Shown here one piece after another: positions 52,790 through 63,638 of a stretch of DNA of 64,000 nucleotides (position 1 is the stretch's first letter; every line of letters begins with the position of its first letter). Origin of the DNA: Micropterix aruncella (Eukaryota; Arthropoda; Insecta; Lepidoptera; Micropterigidae). The position numbers and the translations under genes were made by a program. The stretch is from contig OX155972.1 of NCBI GenBank assembly GCA_944548615.1, positions 3,399,625 through 3,463,624 on the forward strand. Direction: 5' to 3'. The notes below the pieces were generated by a model. That model worked only from the letters and a program-made list of their open reading frames with translations. It did no database searches and was not told the origin of the DNA.

Positions 52790-53545
52790 TACCGCAAACA
52801 TATTCTTCCGATGACCTTTTCCGAGAGTATAGAGTGTTGAGTGCGAGAAAGATGTTTGTGCTAGTAACTCTCACTAAATTCCAGAGTGAGTTAGGAAAAC
52901 AGGAAAAAAAGCCAGCAATCTCAGCCCAGTGACAAGAAGATCGAAACAAACAAATTTTGGAATACCACTCAGGAGATCCGCTTTTGGCCAATCCAGTTTC
53001 TCTTATCTTGCCCCCAAATTTTGTAATTGCCTACCGCCAACCATTAAAGACATTAAAATTTCATATACATTTAAAAATAGTTCGACTGCCTACCTCTTAA
53101 ATTGTACAAATGCAGATATTGAACACCTTGTTAGATAATTAAATCCTTATAATAAAAAATAATAGTATATGTAGTAATATAAATTGATGATGTCTAAATA
53201 TAATTTTATTTTTATTTTTATTTTTGTGAATTTATTTTGTATATACACATTAATACTTAATTATACATATATAAATATAGGTACATTAATTTTTATCATG
53301 TTTCAAAATAAAATAATAGGTTATTGTCAATTTTCTTACGAATTTTTAATTAGGTAATTAAGATATTTCTGTTACATTATGTATGATTTTGTTTATTTAT
53401 ATAAATATAATATTATAGATTTCTTAGGATAATTTAAATAAATTGTCTACCTTGGAACAGGCGGCAGCCTAGTTAGGTTAAGACTTGTGTATGTTGAATC
53501 AACTCACAATTTGAAATCAATAAATAATTTGTAATTGTAATTGTA
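52790..53545 (+). mobile_element. 5'-truncated LINE in lipase gene 2 intron 1
   Basis: The frame 52929-53138 reads NFGIPLRRSAFGQSSFSYLA then PKFCNCLPPTIKDIK, the C-terminal LINE ORF2 tail, followed by 3' UTR and (TTGTAA)n at 53525-53548. Gene 1 is uninterrupted at the same place (ACTACAAATATACTAC then AATTGGC near 10353), giving an empty site. Confidence 0.8.
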
Positions 53546-53687
53546 ATTGGCACGCGGGTAGAGATTGGGTTGGCGCGGATGAGGGGGGTGGGGGCTTGTC
53601 TACTTGCCGCGAAAGTCTTGGGGTGACACAACCGATTTTTTTTGGTTTTCAGAAGCAAAAAAAATCATTGTTTTTTTTTATTTGCAG

Positions 53688-53892
53688 ACGCAATTGATCG
53701 TGAAATATGGTTACACTTTGGAGATTCATAAAGTAACTACAAGCGATGGCTATATCCTGACTTTGTTCCGAATTCCATGTGCTCGGGGTGCCAAGAATGA
53801 GCCATCTACCGGCAAAGGGCCTGTTCTTCTGGTGCACGGATTTATAGCAAGTTCTAGTTGCTGGTTCTTGAATGGCCCTGGATGGGCTTTGG
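53688..53892 (+). CDS. Lipase gene 2, exon 2
   Basis: Acceptor TATTTGCAG ends at 53687; donor GTAAAT at 53893. It has QLIVKYGYTLEIH, the TSDGYILTLFRIP strand and LVHG. Two codons longer than gene 1 in a surface loop (KNEPSTGKGP). Confidence 0.85.
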
Positions 53893-53929
53893 GTAAATAA
53901 TTTCTTCTGCAACTAAAACTTGTGCATGG

Positions 53930-54180
53930 AGGGAGCTTATGGCCCCTGTTGCAGTTTGGCCACTAAGACCCATGTGTTTAGGGTCGGCCAAACTCACGGT
54001 TCAACACCCATCCGGCAGCCTCCACGCAGAAGTGCTAGCCCGGGTAGGACACTGACCTGCCGACCAGTTTTCCTTAGCAGTCAGCTTACGGCGCTCCTGG
54101 ACGATTTGCGCACGTGCGGCGTCAGTCAATCGATTGTGCATTCCGGCTTAAAGCCGGGGGAGTCTAAAAACAGTATTTTT
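53930..54180 (+). mobile_element. Family A retroposon, copy 7, at the same intron 2 site as gene 1
   Basis: Starts GGAGGGAGCTTATGGCCCC about 40 bp past exon 2 and matches copy 5, including CACTAAGACCCATGTGTTTAGGG. Truncated at about 54180. A shared insertion that predates the lipase duplication. Confidence 0.78.
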
Positions 54181-54485
54181 TCCTTTATTCACCAAAATTT
54201 GCCCTTCTGTAATAAGATTCCAGAGCAAATGAAAAAAAAGCCTCGGAGAGGACCAATTTAAAAAGATAATTATACATAATTTGGTAAGAAACCCAATTTA
54301 TGGTATAAGGGAGTTTGAAAATTCTGAGTTTATTTTCCATGTTGATGATTAATAAAATGCGTAAAGTTTTAAACATAATGGTATTATGATAGCTGACATT
54401 CTAATTTTTATATAATTTATTATACATCTATTCATTTAAAAAAAATACGAAGGCATATTGCTGGATTGACAATAAAATACATATT

Positions 54486-54738
54486 TTTTGATTATTGTAC
54501 ATAGAATTTTCATTTCTATTTTAATATATTATTCTCCCTGACTCTTACATCACATTAGTAATTTTGATTATTTGTATTTAGGTAATATTGAATATAATAT
54601 TACAGCCATGACAACTATCACGATAGTTATGTTTTTTATAATAAAAATTTTAGCATTTAATTTTGTAACGCATCCAAGTGTAGGAATGCCTATCTACTGG
54701 AATAGTTGATTGTATTGTATTGTATTGTGTTGTATTGT
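54486..54738 (+). repeat. Repeat G, copy 2
   Basis: See copy 1 at 47350. It ends in (TTGTA)n running directly into family A copy 8 (TATAGAGCGGGGG). Confidence 0.75.
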
Positions 54739-55160
54739 ATAGAGCGGGGGTAGTTGTTAACCTTACGCTAACTGCTCTTGAAACGACCAATCGGCTACCC
54801 GATACCGGTTAAACATCCGGCCAAAGGATGCCGTGGCCCGCGATAGATTCAGTAGACACCGTATCACCGCTATGTAAGGGACAGAACCGCGCAAGCGACC
54901 TCGAACCTGTAACCAGTCCGGAGACCGGAGTAATCTGGTTGCAACTGGAAGTAAGGGCTACGAGTGTCGGCCCACTGGGTAATTAATCTGGTTATCTCGC
55001 GGTAAGGCGTTGGCTTCTTACGGGCGAGTGGCGTAACTAGACATTGGACTGTTTTCGTCCCAAATCTACGCTCACTTTACGCGAGACAGAACGATCTAAT
55101 ATCGTTAAAACTTCCTGAGGTGACGGGTTCGCCCGTTGTAGTTGACAGCTCCATAATAAT
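54738..55160 (+). mobile_element. Family A retroposon, copy 8, 5'-truncated
   Basis: Begins at internal position TATAGAGCGGGGGTAG and runs to the normal 3' end GTTCGCCCGTTGTAGTTGAC. The 5' truncation against an intact 3' end is typical of target-primed reverse transcription. Confidence 0.75.
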
Positions 55161-55264
55161 ATGTGCATGGAGTGTGCGTGAACAACAATCAAGGACCTGT
55201 TCAGTTTTATCCTGAATCCAGCCATTACCATCTGTATCCACTACCGTTAGTTTCGCTATTGCAC

Positions 55265-55390
55265 ACTAGCGGGTATGGGCGAGTGGCGTAACTAAGCCGA
55301 TGCAGCCGGTGCGGCGCACCGGGGTCCACTGTGGTTTGGGGTCCCAAAATGGAACTTCTGTCTATATCCGACGTTCCATACTAGTCGCAG
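55265..55390 (+). repeat. Intron 2 block shared with lipase gene 1
   Basis: Counterpart of 15545-15680. Collinear in both genes. Confidence 0.75.
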
Positions 55391-55880
55391 TAGGAAGCTA
55401 AGCAAGCCAAAAAAAAGGATGCCTCGAAACTGATCGATTAATGTGCAGAGTGCAACTAATCATGTACATTAATAATTGAATTAATATGTAACATTTTTAT
55501 TGTTAAAAGTTTTTTGAAATACTTTTTGTTGTTTATTTTTTGTTTTAGTTTTTTTTAAATTTATATGTATTTTTACTAAATTATTTCATTCACTGGCGTG
55601 CTTACCACACGTAGCTTAAAGTATTTTTAAAATTATGAAAACGTACAATTTTAACAGATAATTAAAGAACAAATTTACTCGCGGATCAAAACTGTTCACG
55701 ACCAAGAGTTTGCTATACTTGCTACGCGCGAAACGTGGTGCGCGCCGAAAACTGCCGTCGCAAAGTTACCTACCTATACTTCATTGCAAATATACCTACA
55801 TTTTTAGTCGCGTTAACTCGGAAGGGGGCCTTGAGTGTTTGGTTGCACATAGAACTACATTATTTCGTTTTATTTTTCAG

Positions 55881-56240
55881 CATATTTACTAGCGGAGGCG
55901 GGATATGACGTGTGGCTAGTGAATGTAAGAGGGACCAAATACTCTCGAGCCCACATTTCCATGAAACCAAACGAAAAAGAGTTTTGGGATTTTGGCTGGC
56001 ACGAGATCGAAATCAACGATGTACCGGCAACAGTAGACTATATTCTCGGCAAAACCGGTCGGTCAAAATGTTACTACATTGGTCATTCTCAAGGGACGAC
56101 TGTTTTGTTCGTTTTGCTTTCCCTTTTTCCATCATACGCAGAAAAGTTCAAAATTATTATTTTACTGTCAAGTAGCATTCATGAAAAACGCGCGTAGCAT
56201 TGCTATACGGGCTTTAGCGCCTATATGGAACGAAGTTGCC
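55881..56240 (+). pseudogene. Lipase gene 2, exon 3, 2-base deletion
   Basis: 360 nt against 362 in gene 1. Reading from the acceptor gives GYDVWLVNVRGTKYSR and the GHSQG elbow, then the frame fails after LLS, ending at TAG 56195-56197. The next frame continues VAFMKNARSIAIRALAP. Loss of two C residues of a Pro codon after TCA explains it. Donor GTAAGT at 56241. Confidence 0.85.
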
Positions 56241-56316
56241 GTAAGTACATACCTTCTTAAAAACTTTTATTTATATTAATTAGGCCGGGAATTCACGTCC
56301 GATTTGTCTATACGAT

Positions 56317-57015
56317 TGTCGGATCCTATAACTTGGGTTGTCGACTACGGCAACGGGTGACTTCCTGTGGTGACGGACGATTAGTCGTTCTATCTCCCTG
56401 GAATGAGCGTAGAAGACTTGGGACATAACAGTCCACCATCTAGCTACGCCACAAGCCCGTAAGAGGCCAACGCCCTAACCGCGAGTAGCCAGGAGTGTTA
56501 CCCGGCGGGCTTGCACTCACGCCCTTACTTCCAATTGTGACCAGATTACTCCGGTCTGTCGATTAGTTACGAGTTCGAGGTCGCTTGCGCGGTCCTCTCC
56601 CTTACGAAGCGGTGAAACGGTGTATACCGAATCTATCGCGGACCACGGCGTCCTTTGCCCGGCTGTTCACCCAGGATCGGATGGCCGATGGTCATTTCAA
56701 GAGCGGGCTTGCACTCACGCCCTTACTTCCAATTGTGACCAGATTACTCCGGTCTCTCGATTAGTTACGAGTTCGAGGTTAGTCAGAGTGCACAATCGAT
56801 TGGCTTACGCCGCACGGTGCGCAGACCGTCCAGGAGCGCCAGAAGTTTGATTCCCAGGGGAAACTGACCATAAGGCCAGAGTCCTACCCAGGCTCGCACT
56901 TCATGCGTGGAGGCCGTCGGATAGGTGTTGAACCGTGAGTGTGACCGACCCTGAACAGAATGGGTCTTCGTGGCCAACTCAGCATGGGCCCATTAACTCC
57001 CTGTCGGATCCTATA
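56317..57015 (-). mobile_element. Family A retroposon, copy 9, with target duplication
   Basis: Flanked by TGTCGGATCCTATA at 56317-56330 and 57002-57015 (14 bp). The minus-strand element runs 57001 to 56331. It ends with GTCGACAACCCAAGT, as copy 2 does. An internal 75-bp block (GGGCTTGCACTCACGCCCTT...) appears twice, at about 56508 and 56706. Confidence 0.85.
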
Positions 57016-57042
57016 GTCTGATCAGACTATCGGAAGGCGCTC

Positions 57043-58433
57043 TTGCCATACATTTGTTTAAGCATTCAATACTTCTACGCCGACGATACTTCTATCTTAA
57101 TTGGGGGCCATACTAAAGCTGATGTGGAAAGCAGCGCAAACACAAGCTTTATAGAAGTAACTGAATGGTTAGGGTCAAATAATTTAAGTGTAAATGCGGA
57201 AAAAACAAAATGTATGCAATTTCATTCCTATCAAGCACAAAAATACAAATTTGAAATTAAACATAACGCTCAGATTATTGATATGGTGCAAAAATTCAAA
57301 TTACTAGGGATAACAATCGACTGTAATTTGAACTGGAAAGCCCATGTCGAAGATGTAAAAATAAAAATTTCGAAATTTTGCTACGCTCTAAGGATTTTAA
57401 AACGAACTACAGATAAAAAAACAGCCTTTATGGCATATTATGCATATATTTACGCCTGCATAAAATATGGAATTACGCTTTGGGGCAATTCGGTAAACGC
57501 AGAGGAAATATTCATAGTACAAAAACGATGCTTACGAATAATATGTGGAATTCCAAAGACTGACAGCTGCAAACCACTATTTAAAAAGGAGTTTGTGCTA
57601 ACGTTTATATCGATATACATCTTGGAAACCTGCAAATTTATAAGGGACCACGATCAGTATTTCAAAACAAACAATGTTGAACACGGCTATAACACACGAA
57701 ATAAACATGAGCTACAAGCACCCAAGCCAAATTTAACTCTATTTAAAAAAGGAATGTTATACAATGCAATAAAAATCTATAACCACCTACCTGCAAATAT
57801 CAAAGAAATAAAAGGAAAAGGGTTTACCGCAGCGTTGAAAAAATGGCTTATCGATAAAAGCTTTTACACATTAAACGAATATTTCTCATAATATTATATT
57901 GTAGGCATGCATTTTCATTTTGTTTTTAAATTAATTCAATTAGAAAGATTACAAATTTTCAATTATATACATTTCGTATTTATAGGCGGATTTTTGATTA
58001 TTCCTTGATTTTGATTTTTTTTCATTATTTTTTATATTATTGATGAATTATTTTTTATTAATTGTTTTCTACTGTTACATTTTAAATTATATACATTTCA
58101 TATTTATAGGCGGAATTTTGATTATTCCTTGATTTTTGATTTTTTCTTTATTTTTTATATTATTGGTGAATTATTTTTTCTAATTGTCTTCTATTGTTAG
58201 CTCTACTTATCCGGTCTGTTTAAATTTTTTTTTCATGTTAAACCAGTGAAATAATTGCATTTTTAATAAGATATTATAATTAGCAGATAAGTCAATTTAG
58301 CAGATAAGTAAATTTGTCAATCTGTTTTAATAACAGGTAATTGTGAGATACATAGTTTTACGCATTATCACCATAAATGTACCACCACAATTTCGGACAA
58401 TAAAAATATTTCTATTTCTATTTCTATTTCTAA
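57043..58433 (+). mobile_element. 5'-truncated LINE with long open frame and TTTCTA tail
   Basis: The frame ending at 57891 has the YADD box (QYFYADDTSILIGG), then LSVNAEKTKCMQF, FKLLGITIDCNLNWKAHV and the C-terminal tail GYNTRNKHELQAP, IKIYNHLPANIKEIKG. 282 codons are open with no break, suggesting a young insertion. The 3' UTR 57895-58430 is nearly the same as 965-1387, and the tail is (TTTCTA)n. The front half of RT, endonuclease and ORF1 are missing. Confidence 0.88.
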
Positions 58434-59109
58434 TACACGTCCGATCCGACTACCGGATCGCACGTCCGAGTCGGAAACAGCGCCGGGGCGTTTACGATTT
58501 TATTGTCATTCCGACTTTCTGAAGTCGCCCTATGCATGTGCGTTTCGTAAACAAAATACGCGTACGATTTTTCCGTCCGATTCCTCGGTTCGCTTCTTAT
58601 GTTGGCGTCGAACTGATGCGTCACATCGCGTAGTATGCGTAACAATGGCGGAAGAATATGACATAGAAAGACTCATTTTGACCGAGAGTGTGGCAGTCTT
58701 GACAGCCCACGTATTTGCCTATGAAACGTTAGCTGTCAAGACTGCCCCAATTTATCTTCTGCAGAAATAGGTAATCTCATTACTTCAATTAAGTTCAAAA
58801 GTTCATAAAAATAAAATAACAGCCCTGGAGATTTTTTGTAATTTAGGATGCTTTAAATAGAAATGACTGCCTTTGTGTAGTATTTTTTTTAGGATGGAAC
58901 CAATAGCATAAAATCTTCTTTTTTTTTGCGTGAGCCCAAGCAAATATACTATAAGCTCCCGCGAACACGATGAATGGACGCGTCAGTAGCCCAGAAACGA
59001 CTGAGTTCAGAAATGTCAGTCAGTAAAAATCGGACGTATTATGGAGTGAATCCGATCCGATAGTCTGATCAGACAATCGGAAGCAAAATCGGACGTGTAT
59101 TGCCGGCCT

Positions 59110-60260
59110 TATAGTAGCATAATGTTGCCGGAGTAACCGCTCTCACACCTTTCTCTCGCCCCTCCTCCTCCCTGTCGCCCCCACTCCTCTTCCGACAACC
59201 CCCCCCCCCTCTTTCACCCCAGTTCTGTCCATTCCTTTAGCTATCCACTTTCAAAAAATCAAATCGTTTCATTGGTCGTTCGTACGCTACTGCTGGTCCC
59301 TAGGAGAGATCTTCTGCAAAATAACGTCATTACCTCTCAGTCACTTTTTTACACTTTCTAGAAAGGTGGACGAGATGTGAAAACGAAAAATATCGCGTTT
59401 GTTACATCGATATAATGGGTTTTTAGACAAACAGGGTGATGTTTTACTTACTGACATCCTTGAAGTGGAGGAATCATTACGAGCAAATAAGCAATTTTCG
59501 ATAAAACATTTTGGGAAAAACAAAAAAAAAAGGAAATCCAAAAAAAATTGTTTTTTTTTTAATTTGAAGGATTTAACAATTTTTTAAAAGTTTATAAAGA
59601 GTTGAGCACGCTGCCCCATCAAGCCCTAGGTAAAATATCACGAAGATTGTTTATTCGCGATATCTTACCTATTGCTATATGGCGCAGCGCGCTCATCACT
59701 TATCGCAGTTTTATTTATCAGTCAAGTTTTTAAAATTGAAAAAAGAAGAAAAACAAAATGGGGGCTGTATACAATGTGACTTTATAATTAGTGACATCCT
59801 TGAAGTGGGTGAATCAGTACGAGCAAACAGGCAACTTTTTTTTTGAAAGGGTTGAATTTGGAAATGTTTAAATGAGATATACTTATCGATGTATACAACT
59901 TTCGACTGTGCCATGTAGGTTTAATGGAAGTCCCTTTATCACCGGCGAAATATCACCATTCACCCATACATCTCAAAAACCAAGCTTAATATTTTGCAAA
60001 AGGCCGTTTGCTAATTATAGGATGACAAATTGTAATGTTTTAAAATTTGAAATATTTCGACTATTTTACAATCAATGTTGTTAAAAAAACACATTGATTT
60101 AAACATCTGCTAAGTATAGAATGACAGTTCAAAATATTTAAAAAAATCCCCGTAGGGGAGATGGGACCCTGGTGGTGTTGCTTAACATCCTCGCTAAGTG
60201 AAGCACTCCATTGAGTTAAGCGATTCGATGATTGACTGCCATTAAGTGGTTGTGTTTAAT
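59110..60260. other. Intron 3 DNA of gene 2 with short dispersed repeats
   Basis: 59110-59280 matches gene 1 intron 3 (GGAGTAACCGCTC, TCGTTTCATTGGTCGT). Two copies of a ~45-bp motif (GACATCCTTGAAGTGG..GAATCA) lie at 59452 and 59792, with a third at 63448. An inverted pair GAGCACGCTGCCCCAT / ATGGCGCAGCGCGCTC spans 59604-59694. No gene. Confidence 0.5.
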
Positions 60261-60269
60261 GGTTGACTG

Positions 60270-61375
60270 TACCAGAGCGTAGAAAGCAAATACATAAGGA
60301 TAATAAAAGAAATCTATAAAAATACCACAGCAACGGTCCTACTGGAACAACAAGGAGAAGAGTTTAATATACAGAAAGGCGTCAGGCAAGGCGATCCACT
60401 TTTCTCCAAAACTTTTTACGGCAGTGTTAGAAAACATATTCAGAAATACAAACTGGGAAGATTTTGGAATAAACATTAACGGATTAAACATAAATCACAT
60501 AAGATTCGCCGACGACATTGTGATATTCGATGAGAGACCAGACATATTACAAACTATGTTACAACAACTAGATTACGAAAGCAGAAAAGCAGGTCTATCC
60601 ATGAATCCAACGAAGACCAAAGTAATGACGAATGCATTAAAGGAAGACATAGAAATAAAACAAGAGATAATCGAATATGTAGATGAATATATATATTTAG
60701 GACAGATATTATCGATAAACGACCAATACTCAAAAGAAATCGATAGAAGAATAAGCAACACTTGGAAACGGTACTGGTCACTAAAAGAGATAGTTAAAAA
60801 TGAAACGATACCAATGTCAGTAAAAAGTAAACTTTATAATACATGCATTCTCCCCTGACACTTACGGGTGTCAAACTTGGCCTGCCACGAACAAAAACAA
60901 CCAAAAACTTATAGTATGCCAACGAAACATGGAGCGAAGCATGCTAAACATAAGGCTACAGGACAGGTGGACGACCTCAAAAATAAGAAAAATAACAAAG
61001 GTGAGCGATGTTTTAAACAAATTTAGAAAACTAAAATGGAACTGGACTGGTCACATCATGAGAACCAACAAAGAAAAATGGACGAAGGACGTAATGGAAT
61101 GGTATCCTAGAAATGGGATAAGACAAAAAGGACGTCAAATTAAAAGATGGGAAGATGACTTACCGAAAGGATGGAGAAGGTTGGCTTGGGACAGAGACGA
61201 ATGGAAGAAAATGGAGTAGGCCTATGTCGAAGGACAACCTGATCAAAAAACTGGCTGTTGAAGAATATAATACCTTATTTAAAAATTAGATTAAAAATTA
61301 ATAAATATATTGTTTTATCATATAAGGCAAAACTGTACAATACGGTCAGCGAATAAAGGCTTTTATTATTATTAT
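60270..61375 (+). mobile_element. RTE-clade LINE fragment, 3' half
   Basis: Frames read FNIQKGVRQGDPL (about 60363), NHIRFADDIVIFDE (catalytic FADD), GLSMNPTKTKVMT, YIYLGQILSIND, IDRRISNTWKRYW, then, after a stop near 60858, LKWNWTGHIMRTNKEKWTKD and RWEDDLPKGWRRLAWDRDEW. The last motif is the RTE C-terminal hallmark. A TTA-repeat tail follows at 61358-61390. Broken by a frameshift before FADD and the stop. Confidence 0.85.
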
Positions 61376-61559
61376 TATATTATATTATTATGTACCTACT
61401 CGAAAGATATCGCTGTAGAGATAAGTCCGCTATTTGTCTTTACTATCTACTGTCTTTTTTTGTGTTAAAACCTATGTAATATTCATTATGTAATGTTTCA
61501 ATAGCACAATAGAGTTCTTTTATTTTGTTATATTCTAAGAGGTATTCTAATCTTTTTAA

Positions 61560-62118
61560 GCTATTGCATAGCTTTTATCGCGGGCCTAGTAGGCCAGCGC
61601 GGCGACCGAATGAAGAAATTTCTTAACGAAAATTAATGATTTTAAACTGATTCTAAACGAGTACTGCTTACGATTCGAAAAAAATATATATGTTAAACAA
61701 GAACATTTTCTTAATATTCTTAGCTTTGAATATTTTAGATTTTGTTTATATTACGTAGTGTAATTAATTTGTGAAATTAGGTCTAACCGAACACAAAAAC
61801 GACTACTACGCAAATACTATCTGGCGTATTATTATGAAACCTGCACCATTTTAAAGATAATTTAATTATCTATCTTTTTATCTACGATTTTTTTCGAATA
61901 ATCCTTTTTTTGCGTTATCGAATAAAAAATTCGTGCGCGGCGCTCTATCGGAAGACGTTTAAATTATTCCGAATCATTTGCTACCGCAGCCGCAAATGAT
62001 TCGGAATAATTTCAACGTTTTCCGATAGAGCGCATTTATCTGATATCAGAAAAAATAAAATAAATAAAATAAATAAATAATTATAATTGCTTAGTTGTTA
62101 AAAATGCTATGCAATAGC
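61560..62118 (-). mobile_element. MITE with GCTATTGCATAGC ends, copy 2
   Basis: Perfect 13-bp terminal inverted repeats (GCTATTGCATAGC and GCTATGCAATAGC) and the same internal hairpin as copy 1 at 46375-46916, in opposite orientation. It lies 55 bp before exon 4 of lipase gene 2. Confidence 0.88.
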
Positions 62119-62172
62119 ACGTATTTTTATTTCCTAAATAAAGGAACTATGTTTACTTGTTCTATTTTTCAG

Positions 62173-62331
62173 CTTACCGCACGGCTACTTGGAATTTATG
62201 AATTCCTTCCAAACAGTGAATTCATAGGATCACTTCTTGTAGGTGCTTGTTTGCTTACTACTGAAGCGCCTATCTTCTGTCCTATTATACCAAGTTTATT
62301 TGGTGGTGCCGATTTTGCACAATTGAATAAG
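62173..62331 (+). CDS. Lipase gene 2, exon 4
   Basis: 53 codons, LTARLLGIYEFLPNSEF to ADFAQLNK, aligned without gaps to gene 1 exon 4. Acceptor CTATTTTTCAG; donor GTGAGT. Confidence 0.85.
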
Positions 62332-62349
62332 GTGAGTTGAATACATTGT

Positions 62350-62684
62350 TCAGTTTTGCTTACAAAATCTCCTGTTTTTATATCTGTGTAGTGAATAATT
62401 TAAAAAATGGATTTGGTAATAATGCTAAAATTAATCAATGCTAATATGTTCAATGATATCAATGATAATACGTAGCGTTCGTGATCGGAATTAAAATCGG
62501 AAATTAGTACTTGTGAAGGAGACAGAGCAATACGTCAGAGCGGAATGTGAAATGAACGGTTATCACTTTTATGGATTAAAACTACCCACTGAATCAGCCA
62601 AATCTACACCGCACGAAATGATTTCAAAGTTATTCGGGCGTTTATAATTTTGGCAGGCATTTTGGTGCGGATAAACCCGACGAC
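62350..62684. other. AT-rich intron 4 DNA of gene 2
   Basis: GAGACAGAGCAATACGTCAG is inverted near 63282-63300 (CTGACGTATTGCTCTGTCTC), so the family A copy here sits inside an element with inverted ends. No gene. Confidence 0.5.
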
Positions 62685-63279
62685 AGTTCATTTCATATGT
62701 GAACCCGGGTAGGACTCTGGACTTAGGGCTAGTTTCCCCTAGAAATCAACCTTCTGGCGCTCCTGGACGGTCTGCGCACCGTGCGGCATAAGTCAATCAA
62801 CTGTGCACTCTGACTAACATTCGGGGGAGTCTGGAAGCAGTACTGTTTCCTATAGAGCGGGGGTGGTCGCGGACCGTACGGCGACTGCTCTTGAAACGAC
62901 CATCGACTACCCGATCCTGGGTGAACAGCCGGGTAAAGGATGCCGTAGTCCGCGATAGAGTCGGTACACACCGTTTCACCGCTTCGTAAGGGAGAGGACA
63001 GCGCAAGCGACTTCGAACTCGGATTCAATCGAGAGACTGTAGTAATCTGGTTGCAATTGGAAGTAAGGGCGTGAGTGTAAGCCTGCTGGGTAACACTCCT
63101 GGCTATCTCGCGGTTAAGGCGTTGGCCTCTTACGGGTATGTGGCGGAGCTTGACGGTGGGCTGTTTTTGTCCAAGTCTTCCTCGCTCACTTCAGGGAGAC
63201 AGAACGACTAATCGTTAAAACTTCCTGAGGTGACGGTCTCGCCCGCTGTAGTTGAAAATTCTAGAAGTTCATTTCATAT
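62685..63279 (+). mobile_element. Family A retroposon, copy 10, with target duplication
   Basis: Flanked by AGTTCATTTCATAT at 62685-62698 and 63266-63279 (14 bp, exact). The 567-bp body starts inside the family (GTGAACCCGGGTAGG), 5'-truncated, and ends CTGTAGTTGAAAATTCTAGA. The clearest example of the insertion mode of this repeat. Confidence 0.88.
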
Positions 63280-63638
63280 TCTGACGTATTGCTCTGTCTC
63301 GTTCGGTTGAGCTAAGTTCCTATTTTAGTTAACGAAGAAACGCAATCGGGCCCTGTGTCACCGTATACGAGTAGGTACCTTACTTTGCTGACTATCATGT
63401 ACGTAATTCCTTCAACCAACCAATATACAGGATACGTTTTTAATTAGTGACATCCTGGAAGAGTGTAAATCAGTACGAACAAATAAGCAACTTGTGATAT
63501 TTTTTTTGGATAAAACACAAACAGCCTTATAACTAAAAATGGTAGGAGTATTCGAAGAGCGGGTGAATGTAGGTTTTATAGAGCTTAATGTTTGGCATAA
63601 AGTATTAATGTTTGGCAATATTGCCTATTTTATTTTAG

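Larger units (their letters stand above)
56283..59108. mobile_element. Harbinger-type MITE with TTA duplication, filled with nested insertions
   Basis: Left end GGCCGGGAATTCACGTCCGA, right end read inward GGCCGGCAATACACGTCCGA; flanks TTA on both sides. Gene 1 at the same place reads TTTATAATAATTATAGTAGC with a single TTA, a clean empty site (about 16430-16449). A 3-bp TTA target and GGCC termini fit PIF/Harbinger. No transposase remains; the interior contains family A copy 9 and a LINE. The right arm holds a hairpin GGCAGTCTTGACAGC at 58692. Confidence 0.85.

Noticed and set aside
55710..55892. Frame just upstream of lipase gene 2 exon 3 as an extra exon
   Set aside because: It does not continue the lipase reading frame and gene 1 has no counterpart.
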